Positions 41,581 through 50,358 of a DNA stretch of 64,000 nucleotides are shown here, one piece after another. Positions within the stretch are counted from its first letter, which is position 1. Every line of letters begins with the position of its first letter. A model generated the notes under the pieces. It was not told the origin of the DNA. It worked only from the letters and a program-made list of their open reading frames with translations, and made no database searches. The stretch is taken from positions 124,001 to 188,000 of the forward strand of contig NZ_JACSDK010000001.1 of the NCBI RefSeq assembly GCF_014925385.1, read 5' to 3'. Both the position numbers and the translations under genes were made by a program. This DNA is from Pelagibius marinus (GTDB taxonomy: Bacteria > Pseudomonadota > Alphaproteobacteria > Kiloniellales > Kiloniellaceae).

Positions 41581-43086
41581 ATGAGCGAAGAGGCGCCGCA
41601 GAGCGGGGCTGAGGCAGCAGCGGGCGAGGGCGCGGGGACGGAGCCCCAACCCGATCCCGGAAAGGGCCGCCTGCTGCTGGCCGCCGGGGTGCTGTGGCTG
41701 CCCTGCGCCCTGGTGCTGGCGGTGCTGGCTTTCGCCGGCCTCCTGCCGCCCCTGGCCGCGGGCCTCGCCGCCGCCGCGGTGCTGGGGCTGATGGTCGTCA
41801 TGCTGAACCAGCACTTCCGCCGCCTGCGCGCCCTGACCGGTTACCTGGGGCGGCTGCGCCGGGCCGGCGACGACAGCCCCCTGCCGGGCGCGCCCTCGGG
41901 CGGCGACCTGTTGTCGCCGGGGCTCAGCGAAGCCATCTCCGAGACGGCGCGCGAGCAGCGCGAGCGGCGCCACGACCTGGAAGACACCATGGCGCTCAAC
42001 GCCGCGGTGCTGGCGGGCCTGCCCGATCCGCTGATCCTGGTGGCGGAGAACCGCCGGGTGCTGCGCCTCAATCCGGCGGCCGAGGCGCTGCTGGGCCACG
42101 ATTTGGCCCAAGACCTGACGGGGCGCGACCTGGCGATTGGCGTCCGCAATCCGGCGCTGCTGGACGCCGTCGACGCGGTGCTGGAGGGCGGCGAGCAGGA
42201 GAGCGTCGAGTTCTCGATCCCCGGCAAGGTGGAGCGGGCCATGGCCGCCCGGGTGCTGCGCCTGCCCGGCGCCGCGCGCGAGAGCGCCAGCGTGATGATC
42301 GCGCTCTACGACCTGACCGGGGTGAAGCAGAGCGAGCGCATGCGCGCCGACTTCGTCGCCAACGTTTCCCACGAGCTGCGCACCCCGCTGACCAGCCTGA
42401 TCGGCTTCATCGAGACCCTGCGCGGCCCGGCCCGCGAGGACGCCGAGGCCCAGGACCGCTTCCTGAAGATCATGGAAGAGCAGTCCCACCGCATGTCACG
42501 GCTGGTCGACGACCTGCTCTCCCTGTCGCGCATCGAGCTGCAGGAGCACAGCGCGCCCTCGAGCCAGAGCGACATCGAGCAGATCCTGCGCTCCGTCGCC
42601 TCGACCCTGGAACTGGAGGCGGCGCGGCGCGGCATGCGCATCGAGATCACGGCCGAGAACCTGCCGCCGGTCCTCGGCGAGCGTGACGAGCTGACCCAGG
42701 TGTTCCAGAACCTGCTGGACAACGCGGTGAAGTACGGCGAGGACAACACGGTGATCCGGGTCTCCGCCCGCCGCCTGGCCAAGGGCGGGGCCGGGGAGCG
42801 CCGGCTGGGACGGGCCGGGCTCAAGATCTCCGTCGCCAACGAGGGCGAGGGCATCGAACGCGAGCACATCCCGCGCCTGACCGAGCGCTTCTACCGGGTC
42901 GACAGCCGGCGTTCGCGCCGCCTGGGCGGCACCGGCCTGGGCCTGGCCATCGTCAAGCACATCATCAACCGCCACCGCGGCGTGCTGGAGATCGAAAGCC
43001 GGCCCGACGAGGGCGCCACCTTCTCGGTCTACCTGCCCTCGGCGGCGGAAGCGGCGGCGGCCCTGGCAACGCCCAGGGCGTCATAA
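41581..43086 (+). CDS. phoR: phosphate regulon sensor histidine kinase PhoR
   Basis: Membrane sensor kinase that phosphorylates PhoB at low phosphate. The 501-residue protein has two hydrophobic segments at about 20-75, a PAS domain (LAGLPDPLILVAENRRVLRLN) near 140-240, the HisKA phospho-acceptor in FVANVSHELRTPLTSLIGF near 260 and the ATPase with NLLDNAVKYG and GGTGLGLAIVKHIINRH. The lack of a large periplasmic loop is normal for PhoR. The start ATG 41581 has AGGAA upstream. Its partners pstSCAB, phoU and phoB follow immediately. Confidence 0.94.
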   Translation: MSEEAPQSGAEAAAGEGAGTEPQPDPGKGRLLLAAGVLWLPCALVLAVLAFAGLLPPLAAGLAAAAVLGLMVVMLNQHFRRLRALTGYLGRLRRAGDDSPLPGAPSGGDLLSPGLSEAISETAREQRERRHDLEDTMALNAAVLAGLPDPLILVAENRRVLRLNPAAEALLGHDLAQDLTGRDLAIGVRNPALLDAVDAVLEGGEQESVEFSIPGKVERAMAARVLRLPGAARESASVMIALYDLTGVKQSERMRADFVANVSHELRTPLTSLIGFIETLRGPAREDAEAQDRFLKIMEEQSHRMSRLVDDLLSLSRIELQEHSAPSSQSDIEQILRSVASTLELEAARRGMRIEITAENLPPVLGERDELTQVFQNLLDNAVKYGEDNTVIRVSARRLAKGGAGERRLGRAGLKISVANEGEGIEREHIPRLTERFYRVDSRRSRRLGGTGLGLAIVKHIINRHRGVLEIESRPDEGATFSVYLPSAAEAAAALATPRAS

Positions 43087-43182
43087 AAAGCACCGGGAAG
43101 ATCTTCCTTCCAGTCCGCTCAAGACGCGGGAATCGCAGGAAAATCCTTAAGTTTCCGTAGATTCTCCCCTTCCCCGCGGCGC

Positions 43183-43211
43183 TTGTCATCGAACTGTCAT
43201 CTAACTGTAGT
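43183..43211 (+). promoter_or_regulatory. Pho box upstream of pstS
   Basis: Three direct repeats in an 11-base period: TTGTCATCGAA, CTGTCATCTAA and CTGTAGT. The first two match the PhoB consensus CTGTCAT with 4-base AT-rich spacer almost perfectly; the third is partial. TAATAG (43211-43216) or TAGCAT (43214-43219) follow as candidate -10 elements. The pstS start lies about 160 bases further on, leaving a fairly long leader. PhoB itself is coded in the same operon. Confidence 0.88.
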
Positions 43212-43370
43212 AATAGCATCGCCGAGGAGCCCTAGGTTGGCGCCGCCGGCACGAGGCCGGCGTGGGCATTGCAGTTATTCGGGCCGCCATCGCTTCCCAT
43301 GACGTGGACGTCGACGGTTTGGGCAATGCGACAGAGTTTCATCTATGGGCATTCAGCGGAGGTATTCCCC

Positions 43371-44393
43371 GTGATCAAGAACAAGCTTGCCGTGGCGGCT
43401 GTTGCCGGCCTGGTTCTGACGGCGCCGGCGTTCGCCGAGGCGCGTGACCAGATCCGTATCGTCGGCTCCTCGACGGTCTTCCCCTTCTCCACGGCGGTCG
43501 CCGAGAACTTCGGCCGCAGCACCAGCTTCAAGACCCCGGTCGTTGAGAGCACCGGCTCCGGCGGCGGCATGAAGCTGTTCTGCGCCGGTGTCGGCACCGA
43601 GCACCCGGACATCACCAACGCCTCGCGGCGTATGAAGAAGTCCGAGTTCGAGACCTGCACCAAGAACGGCATCACCGTCACCGAGGTCAAGGTCGGCTTC
43701 GACGGCATCGTGCTCGCCAATGCCAAGTCGGCCCCGCAGTTCTCGCTGACCAAGAAGCAGATCTTCCTGGCCCTGGCCAAGCAGGTGCCGGTCGACGGCA
43801 AGCTGGTCGACAACCCCTACAGCAACTGGAGCCAGATCGACTCCTCGCTGCCGAACGAGCCGATCGAGGTTCTCGGCCCGCCGCCGACCTCCGGCACCCG
43901 CGACGCCTTCGTCGAGCTGGTGATGGAAGAGGCCGCCGAGGAATTCCCGGAGATCAAGTCCCTGGACAAGGCGGGCTTCAAGCAGGTCGCCCACGCCATG
44001 CGTGAGGACGGCGCCTTCGTCGAGGCCGGCGAGAACGACAACCTGATCGTTCAGAAGCTGGAAGCCAATCCGGTCGCCCTGGGCATCTTCGGCTTCAGCT
44101 TCCTGGACCAGAACGCCGATAAGCTGCACGGCTCCATCGTAGAGGGCGTGGCGCCGGAGTTCGAGAAAATCGCGTCGGGCGAGTACGGCGTCTCCCGCTC
44201 CCTCTACTTCTATGTGAAGCAGGAGCATGTCGGCACGATCCCCGGCATCAAGGAATTCGTCGCCGAGTTCACCTCGGAGAAGGCCTGGGGCGAGGACGGC
44301 TACCTAGTGGAGAAGGGTCTGATCCCGCTGCCGGATGCCGACCGCAAGGCCATGCATGACGCGGCCAACGGCCTGGCGCCGCTGTCCATGTAA
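43371..44393 (+). CDS. pstS: phosphate ABC transporter substrate-binding protein
   Basis: Periplasmic phosphate receptor. The 340-residue protein opens with a signal peptide (KLAVAAVAGLVLTAPAFAEA) near 4-23, then IRIVGSSTVFPFSTAVAENF, the phosphate-binding SST loop, ESTGSGGGMKLFCAGVG, and PPTSGTRDAFVEL near 175. The start is GTG 43371 with GGAGG eight bases upstream; an open frame upstream to 43269 would hide the signal peptide. It is the first gene of the Pho-box-led operon and is followed by a terminator-like hairpin before pstC. Confidence 0.96.
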   Translation: MIKNKLAVAAVAGLVLTAPAFAEARDQIRIVGSSTVFPFSTAVAENFGRSTSFKTPVVESTGSGGGMKLFCAGVGTEHPDITNASRRMKKSEFETCTKNGITVTEVKVGFDGIVLANAKSAPQFSLTKKQIFLALAKQVPVDGKLVDNPYSNWSQIDSSLPNEPIEVLGPPPTSGTRDAFVELVMEEAAEEFPEIKSLDKAGFKQVAHAMREDGAFVEAGENDNLIVQKLEANPVALGIFGFSFLDQNADKLHGSIVEGVAPEFEKIASGEYGVSRSLYFYVKQEHVGTIPGIKEFVAEFTSEKAWGEDGYLVEKGLIPLPDADRKAMHDAANGLAPLSM

Positions 44394-44406
44394 AGTGAGG
44401 GGGTCT

Positions 44407-44443
44407 GGCGGCGGGGGGGCCACCGCCGCCGGCAGCCTTTTTT
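44407..44443 (+). terminator. terminator-like hairpin between pstS and pstC
   Basis: An 8-bp GC stem (44407-44414 with 44423-44430) with an eight-base loop is followed by six T residues at 44438-44443. It would lower transcription into pstC and so give more PstS than permease, as is usual for binding-protein genes. Read-through is needed for the rest of the operon unless an internal promoter exists in 44444-44579. Confidence 0.75.
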
Positions 44444-44579
44444 GGGCTGGGGACTTTCTTCGTTTCAGACCTTCATTTGACAATTCTTCCCCGGCAAGGT
44501 TCCTCCAAGGGACCGCGGTACCGGCAGCACCACCGGGGGAAGCGGCACTCTCCCGCAAGCCACCGACTGATGGGCCGAC

Positions 44580-45962
44580 ATGAATAGCCTGCTTCTCATC
44601 GCCATCCTGCTGGTCCTCTCCTCGGTCGGTTACGCCTTCGGCCAGCGCCGCGCCCGCGTGGTCAGCGGCGGCCACCCCTCGACCCTGCATTCCCGCCCGC
44701 AGTACTACGGCCTCTATGTCGCCCTGTGGTGCGGCATTCCCAGCCTGCTGCTCATGGCGGCCTGGCTGATCATCGAACCGCATGTCGCCGAATGGCTGCT
44801 GGTCTCCAACCTGCCCGCCGACGCGCAGCAGCTTTCCCCGGACCGCCTGTCCCTGCTGGTCAACGACATCGAGAACCTGGCCTCCGGCAACATCGTCAGC
44901 CGCGAGGTGGACCCGGTCCTGCAGGCCGCCGCCGACGGCTACAAGGCGGTGCGCCAGATCGGCAACGCGGCCATGGCGGCCGCGGCCATTTCCCTCGCCG
45001 TCCTGGGCCTGGCCTTCGCGCGCCGCCGCATCGCACCTTCCCTGCGCGCGCGCAACCTGGTCGAGCGCACCGTCTCGGTGCTGATGATCCTCGCCTCGAC
45101 CATCGCCATCCTGACCACCATCGGCATCGTCTTGTCGCTGGCCTTCGAGGCCTGGCGCTTCTTCGCCCGCGTGCCGATCACCGAGTTCCTCTTCGGCCTG
45201 AGCTGGAGCCCGCAGACCGCCCTGCGCGAGGACCAGGTCGGCTCCTCCGGTGCTTTCGGGGCGGTCCCCCTCTTCGCCGGCACCCTGATGATCACCTTCA
45301 TCGCCATGTGCGTGGCGGTGCCCATTGGCCTCTTCTCGGCCATCTACATGTCGGAATACGCATCGCCGAAGATACGCGCCACGGTGAAGCCGATGCTGGA
45401 GATCCTGGCCGGCGTGCCCACCGTGGTCTACGGCTTCTTCGCCGCCCTGACCGTCGCGCCCTTCATCCGCAACAGCGGCGAGGCCATCGGCCTCGACGTC
45501 TCCTCGGAATCGGCGCTGGCCGCCGGCGCGGTCATGGGCATCATGATCATCCCCTTCGTTTCCTCCTTGAGCGACGACGTGATGAACGCGGTGCCGCGTT
45601 CCCTGCGCGACGGCGCCTACGCCCTGGGCGCCACGCGCTCTGAAACCATTAAGCAGGTGGTCTTTCCGGCCGCCCTGCCGGGCATCGTCGGCAGCGTTCT
45701 GCTGGCCATGAGCCGCGCCATCGGCGAGACCATGATCGTGGTCATGGCCGCCGGCCTGGCCGCCAATCTCACCGCCAACCCCCTGGAGGCGGTAACCACG
45801 GTGACCGTGCAGATCGTGACGCTGCTGGTCGGCGACCAGGAGTTCGACAGCGCCAAGACCCTGGCGGCCTTCGCGCTGGGCCTGCTGCTTTTCGCCGTCA
45901 CCCTGGCGCTGAACGTCGTCGCGCTGCACGTGGTCCGGAGGTATCGAGAAAAATATGACTGA
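44580..45962 (+). CDS. pstC: phosphate ABC transporter permease PstC
   Basis: Inner-membrane permease subunit. The 460-residue protein is about 140 residues longer than the E. coli form: an N-terminal part with two or three hydrophobic segments and a soluble loop precedes the core. The core carries FGAVPLFAGTLMITFIAMCV, MSEYASPKIRATVKPMLEIL and the cytoplasmic EAA-like loop RDGAYALGATRSETIKQVVF. Long PstC proteins occur in alphaproteobacteria. No strong ribosome binding site is visible before ATG 44580. It overlaps pstA by eight bases. Confidence 0.94.
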   Translation: MNSLLLIAILLVLSSVGYAFGQRRARVVSGGHPSTLHSRPQYYGLYVALWCGIPSLLLMAAWLIIEPHVAEWLLVSNLPADAQQLSPDRLSLLVNDIENLASGNIVSREVDPVLQAAADGYKAVRQIGNAAMAAAAISLAVLGLAFARRRIAPSLRARNLVERTVSVLMILASTIAILTTIGIVLSLAFEAWRFFARVPITEFLFGLSWSPQTALREDQVGSSGAFGAVPLFAGTLMITFIAMCVAVPIGLFSAIYMSEYASPKIRATVKPMLEILAGVPTVVYGFFAALTVAPFIRNSGEAIGLDVSSESALAAGAVMGIMIIPFVSSLSDDVMNAVPRSLRDGAYALGATRSETIKQVVFPAALPGIVGSVLLAMSRAIGETMIVVMAAGLAANLTANPLEAVTTVTVQIVTLLVGDQEFDSAKTLAAFALGLLLFAVTLALNVVALHVVRRYREKYD

Positions 45963-47259
45963 GAGTACGATCCCCACCACGACCCTGCGCCGTGTCGACC
46001 TTTCGGAGGCGCGCCTGAAGCGGCGCTACGCCGCCGAGCGGCGCTTCCGCCTCTACGGCATCGCGGCCATCGTCACGGCGCTGGGCATCCTGGGCCTGCT
46101 GATCGGCACCATCGTGGCGAACGGCTACACGGCCTTCCAGCAGACCTACGTGGCGATCCCCGTTTACCTCGACGCCCAGGCCATCGACCCGCAGGGCAGC
46201 CGCGACGCCGAGACCCTGCGCAGAGCCGACTACCAGAGCCTGGTGAAGCAGTCGCTGCGCGACCTCTTTCCGGAGGTCACGGGACGGCGCGACAAGATCA
46301 AGCTCTATGGCCTGGTCTCCAACGCCGCCGGCGACGACGTGCGCGACCAGGTGATGGACGATCCCTCGATGATCGGCACGACGCAGACGCTGTGGATGCG
46401 TTCCTCCGACGACATCGACAGCCTGATCAAGGGCGCCATCGACCGCCGCCTGCCCGAGGACGACCGCCGGGTGAAGGACAATGAGATCGGCTGGATCGAG
46501 ACCTTGGAGGCGCAGGGCAACGTCGAGCTGCGCTTCAACAAGGCTTTCTTCACCTCCGGCGACTCGCGTGAGCCGGAGCAGGCGGGCATCTGGGGCGCCG
46601 CGGTCGGTTCCGCCTACACCCTGATGATCACCCTGCTGCTGAGCTTCCCCATCGGCGTCCTCTCGGCGGTCTACCTGGAGGAGTTCGCGCCCAAGAACCG
46701 CCTGACCGACCTGATCGAGGTCAACATCAACAACCTGGCCGCGGTACCCTCGATCATCTTCGGCCTGCTCGGCCTGGCGGTCTTTCTCGGCACCTTCGGC
46801 CTGCCGCGCTCGGCCCCGCTGGTCGGCGGCATGGTACTGGCGCTGATGACCCTGCCGACCATCATCATTGCCGCGCGCGCCGCCCTGAAGGCCGTGCCGC
46901 CGTCGATCCGCGAAGCGGCGCTGGGCATCGGCGCCTCGCCGCTGCAGGTGGTCACCCACCACGTGCTGCCGCTGGCGCTGCCCGGCGTCATGACCGGCAC
47001 CATCATCGGCATGGCCCAGGCGCTGGGCGAGACCGCGCCGCTGCTGATGATCGGCATGGTCGCCTTCATCGTCGACGTGCCCGGCGGCGTCACCGACCCG
47101 GCGACGGTGCTGCCGGTGCAGATCTACCTCTGGGCGGATTCCCCGGAGCGCGCCTTCGTCGAGAAGACCAACGGCGCCATCATGGTGCTGCTGGCTTTCC
47201 TCATCGTCATGAACGCCCTGGCCGTTCTGCTGCGCAAGCGCTTCGAGCGCCAGTGGTAA
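45955..47259 (+). CDS. pstA: phosphate ABC transporter permease PstA
   Basis: Second permease subunit, 434 residues, also longer than the E. coli form. After the first hydrophobic segment ([20 protein letters not shown], near 35) comes a large soluble insert of about 140 residues facing the periplasm. The core has [20 protein letters not shown] and the EAA-type loop [25 protein letters not shown] lies 12 bases before ATG 45955. It overlaps pstC and is followed by pstB within a few bases. Confidence 0.95.
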   Translation: MTESTIPTTTLRRVDLSEARLKRRYAAERRFRLYGIAAIVTALGILGLLIGTIVANGYTAFQQTYVAIPVYLDAQAIDPQGSRDAETLRRADYQSLVKQSLRDLFPEVTGRRDKIKLYGLVSNAAGDDVRDQVMDDPSMIGTTQTLWMRSSDDIDSLIKGAIDRRLPEDDRRVKDNEIGWIETLEAQGNVELRFNKAFFTSGDSREPEQAGIWGAAVGSAYTLMITLLLSFPIGVLSAVYLEEFAPKNRLTDLIEVNINNLAAVPSIIFGLLGLAVFLGTFGLPRSAPLVGGMVLALMTLPTIIIAARAALKAVPPSIREAALGIGASPLQVVTHHVLPLALPGVMTGTIIGMAQALGETAPLLMIGMVAFIVDVPGGVTDPATVLPVQIYLWADSPERAFVEKTNGAIMVLLAFLIVMNALAVLLRKRFERQW

Positions 47260-47270
47260 GGGAGACCGTT

Positions 47271-48074
47271 ATGGAAGCAGTCCTCGAATCCGAAGCGCCG
47301 CGCGGCGCCCTGCGCAACACGGCGAAGATGACCGCGCGCGGCGTGTCGGTCTACTACGGCGACACCAAGGCCCTGAAGGACGTCGACCTGGACATCGGCG
47401 AGAACCAGGTGACTTCGCTGATCGGCCCCTCGGGCTGCGGCAAGTCGACCTTCCTGCGCTGCCTGAACCGCATGAACGACGTCATCGACATCTGCCGCGT
47501 CGAAGGCGACATCACCCTGGACGACATCGACATCTACCGCAGCGGGCTGGACGTGGTGCAGCTGCGCGCGCGCGTCGGCATGGTGTTCCAGAAGCCGAAC
47601 CCTTTTCCGAAGTCGATCTACGACAACATCGCCTATGGCCCGCGCCTGCACGGCATCGCCGAAAGCAAGGCGGAGCTGGACGACATCGTCGAGCTGAGCC
47701 TGACCAAGGCCGGCCTCTGGGACGAGGTGAAGGACCGCCTGCTGGGGCCGGGCACGGGCCTGTCCGGCGGCCAGCAGCAGCGTCTCTGCATCGCCCGCGC
47801 CATCGCCGTGAACCCCGAGGTTATCCTGATGGACGAGCCTTGCTCGGCCTTGGACCCCATCGCGACGGCAAAGATCGAAGAGCTGATCGACGAGCTGCGG
47901 CAGAACTTCACCATCGTCATCGTCACCCACTCCATGCAGCAGGCCGCGCGCGTCTCTCAGCGCACCGCCTTCTTCCACCTGGGTGTCCTGGTCGAGGTCG
48001 GGGAGACGGAGCAGTTGTTCACCAACCCGCGCGACGAGCGCACCCAGGGTTACATCACCGGCCGCTTCGGCTGA
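47271..48074 (+). CDS. pstB: phosphate ABC transporter ATP-binding protein
   Basis: ATPase of the Pst transporter, 267 residues. Walker A is [19 protein letters not shown] near 57, the signature [17 protein letters not shown] near 165 and Walker [16 protein letters not shown] near 187, all specific for PstB. I chose ATG 47271 with AAGGGAGA upstream rather than the in-frame GTG at 47253, which overlaps pstA. It is followed by phoU. Confidence 0.97.
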   Translation: MEAVLESEAPRGALRNTAKMTARGVSVYYGDTKALKDVDLDIGENQVTSLIGPSGCGKSTFLRCLNRMNDVIDICRVEGDITLDDIDIYRSGLDVVQLRARVGMVFQKPNPFPKSIYDNIAYGPRLHGIAESKAELDDIVELSLTKAGLWDEVKDRLLGPGTGLSGGQQQRLCIARAIAVNPEVILMDEPCSALDPIATAKIEELIDELRQNFTIVIVTHSMQQAARVSQRTAFFHLGVLVEVGETEQLFTNPRDERTQGYITGRFG

Positions 48075-48114
48075 TCCGGCCCTGCAACGCAAAAGGTCCG
48101 AAGGACAGGCAAGC

Positions 48115-48864
48115 ATGAACAGCGATCACATCGTCAAATCCTTTGACGAGGAACTGCAGCAGCTCAATGCCGTGGTGCTGCGCATGGGCGGCGTCGCCGA
48201 GGCGCAGCTGGCCGGCGCCATCGATGCCCTGGTGCGCCGCGATTCCGACCTGGCACAAAAGGTCGTGGCCAGCGACGAGGCCATCGACGAGATGGACCTG
48301 GAGCTGGACGAGAACGCGGTGCGCACCCTGGCGCTGCGCCAGCCCATGGCCAACGACCTGCGTGAAGTGATCTCGGCGCTGAAGATCTCCAGCGACCTGG
48401 AGCGCATCGGCGACTACGCCAAGAACGTCGCCAAGCGCGCCCAGGCGCTCAACCAGCTGGCGCCGCACGAAGCAACGCGCTCCATCCCGCGCATGGCCAA
48501 GCTGGTGCAGGCGATCATCAAGGACGTGCTGGACGCCTACGCCAACCACGACCCCAACCGCGCGCTGGACGTCTGGCACCGCGACGAGGAAGTGGACGAG
48601 ATGTACACGGCGCTGTTCCGCGAGCTCCTGACCTATATGATGGAGGACCCGCGCAACATCACGCCCTGCACGCATTTGCTGTTCATCGCCAAGAACATCG
48701 AGCGCATCGGCGATCATGCGACTAACATTGCCGAGACAACGCACTATCTGACGACTGGAAAGCGCATCCAGGGCGGCCGTCCGAAAAGCGATCTTTCCAG
48801 TTTCCAGGTCGTGAACCCGGAAGATGCGCAAGAAGGCGGCACGGAGGATAAGGAGGGCGCGTGA
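48115..48864 (+). CDS. phoU: phosphate-specific transport system accessory protein PhoU
   Basis: Negative regulator linking PstSCAB to PhoR. The 249-residue protein holds two PhoU three-helix repeats with KISSDLERIGDYAKNVAKRA near 90 and LLFIAKNIERIGDHATNIAE near 195; their E-x3-D and H-A-type metal-cluster residues are present. A charged C-terminal tail follows. The start ATG 48115 has AAGGA upstream. It overlaps phoB by four bases. Confidence 0.97.
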   Translation: MNSDHIVKSFDEELQQLNAVVLRMGGVAEAQLAGAIDALVRRDSDLAQKVVASDEAIDEMDLELDENAVRTLALRQPMANDLREVISALKISSDLERIGDYAKNVAKRAQALNQLAPHEATRSIPRMAKLVQAIIKDVLDAYANHDPNRALDVWHRDEEVDEMYTALFRELLTYMMEDPRNITPCTHLLFIAKNIERIGDHATNIAETTHYLTTGKRIQGGRPKSDLSSFQVVNPEDAQEGGTEDKEGA

Positions 48865-49553
48865 GACCTCTTGTTCTGATCGTCGAGGACCAGGAAGCCC
48901 TGGTCACGATGCTGCGATACAACCTTGAAGGCGCGGGCTTCCGCGTGAATACCGCGGGCGACGGCGAGGAGGCCCTGGTGGCCGCTGCCGAAGAGGTGCC
49001 GGACCTGATCCTGCTGGACTGGATGCTGCCGCTGATGTCGGGCATCGAGGTCTGCCGCCAGCTGCGCAACAAGCCCGAAACCAAGCCCGTGCCGATCATC
49101 ATGCTGACCGCGCGCGGCGAGGAGACCGACAAGCTGCGCGGCCTGGACAGCGGCTGCGACGACTACATCACCAAGCCCTTCTCACCGGCCGAGCTTATCG
49201 CGCGCATCAACGCGGTGCTGCGCCGGAGCAAGCCGGAGCTCAGCAGCGAGATGCTGACCTTCGAGGACCTGGCCATGGACCTGGCGGCCCATCGCGTGAA
49301 GCGCAACGGGCAGGACATCCACCTGGGCCCGACGGAGTTCCGCCTGCTGCGCCACCTGATGCAGCACCCGGGGCGCGTCTTCACCCGCGAGCAGTTGCTC
49401 GATTCCGTCTGGGGCCGCGACGTCTACGTGGAGCCGCGCACCGTCGACGTGCACATCCGCCGCCTGCGCAAGGCCCTGAACCAGAGCGGCGAGGAAGACC
49501 TCATCCGCACCGTGCGCTCGGCCGGCTACTCCCTCGACCGTCCCAGCGCCTAG
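48861..49553 (+). CDS. phoB: phosphate regulon response regulator PhoB
   Basis: OmpR-type response regulator binding Pho boxes. The 230-residue protein has a receiver domain with the phospho-acceptor Asp in LILLDWMLPLMSGIEVCRQ near 53 and Lys in ITKPFSPAEL near 105, then a winged helix with HLGPTEFRLLRHLMQHPGRV and RTVDVHIRRLRKALNQ. The start is GTG 48861, sharing GTGA with the phoU stop. It is the last gene of the Pho operon and is expected to bind the site at 43183-43211. Confidence 0.97.
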   Translation: MRPLVLIVEDQEALVTMLRYNLEGAGFRVNTAGDGEEALVAAAEEVPDLILLDWMLPLMSGIEVCRQLRNKPETKPVPIIMLTARGEETDKLRGLDSGCDDYITKPFSPAELIARINAVLRRSKPELSSEMLTFEDLAMDLAAHRVKRNGQDIHLGPTEFRLLRHLMQHPGRVFTREQLLDSVWGRDVYVEPRTVDVHIRRLRKALNQSGEEDLIRTVRSAGYSLDRPSA

Positions 49554-49712
49554 GCGCATCTCATCCGGTCGACGGCCTGTCCCGGCCGTGGCGGCCTTGC
49601 AGACCGGCAAGGGGTCGTCGAGAGGAATAAATGTGCTGCGGGCGACCATTTGCCGCCCTCGGATATGAGGATCGCTGAGCGAGACTGGGCGTCAGACAAG
49701 GGAGTGACGCCC

Positions 49713-50348
49713 ATGCCCTCAGCTGATCTGCTGATCCCCTTCTTCCTGGCATCCGCCGTTTTCGCCTGCCTGCCCGGTTCGTCCATGCTCTATGCGGTGG
49801 CGCGGACCCTCGCCTCCGGACGGAAAGTCGGATGGGCTTCGGCGCTTGGATTCCACGTTGCCGGCCTCGGCCATACCGCTGCAGCCGCCCTCGGCGTTTC
49901 GGCGCTTCTCGTTCTGCTGCCCACGCTCTTTACGGTGATGAAGTTCGCCGGTGCGGCCTATCTGATCTGGCTCGGCCTCAGATATCTAAAAGGCGCTCCG
50001 CCGAGAAGTCCGGCATCTTGCAAGCCGCCTGTGGCGACGGCGCGGCGTGCGCTCCGCGACAGCGTGATCGTGGAAGCCATGAACCCGAAGTCGGCGCTCT
50101 TCTTCTTTGCATTCCTGCCGCAGTTCACGGACCCGGCGGCGACATTCCCCATCTGGCTGCAGATCGTCGTTTTGGGAATCATCGTCAACGGGATGTTCAG
50201 CCTGACCGATGCCATCCTGATCGAGATGTCTCATGCGCTCGCGTCCCGGCTGCGCGCTTCGGCACGCCTCCTTCGGGTGCTTCAAAAGCTCGGCGGGGGA
50301 CTGCTCATTGCTCTGGGAATAAACCTGGCCCTGGCGAGAAATCCCTAG
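49713..50348 (+). CDS. LysE/RhtB-family amino-acid exporter
   Basis: Membrane exporter of 211 residues with about six hydrophobic segments. The family opening is PFFLASAVFACLPGSSMLYAVART, in place of the usual PGP motif, followed by GLHTA-like GFHVAGLGHTAAAALGVSALL and FAGAAYLIWLGLRYLKG, then ALFFFAFLPQFTDP. Substrate cannot be read from sequence. ATG 49713 was chosen with GGGAG upstream. It follows phoB by 159 bases with no Pho box and no shared theme, so it is probably separate. Confidence 0.9.
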   Translation: MPSADLLIPFFLASAVFACLPGSSMLYAVARTLASGRKVGWASALGFHVAGLGHTAAAALGVSALLVLLPTLFTVMKFAGAAYLIWLGLRYLKGAPPRSPASCKPPVATARRALRDSVIVEAMNPKSALFFFAFLPQFTDPAATFPIWLQIVVLGIIVNGMFSLTDAILIEMSHALASRLRASARLLRVLQKLGGGLLIALGINLALARNP

Positions 50349-50358
50349 CCGGGGCCGC

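Noticed and set aside
49713-50348. LysE-type gene as part of the Pho regulon
   Set aside because: It follows phoB on the same strand, but after a 159-base gap with its own good ribosome binding site, no Pho box, and a different functional theme.
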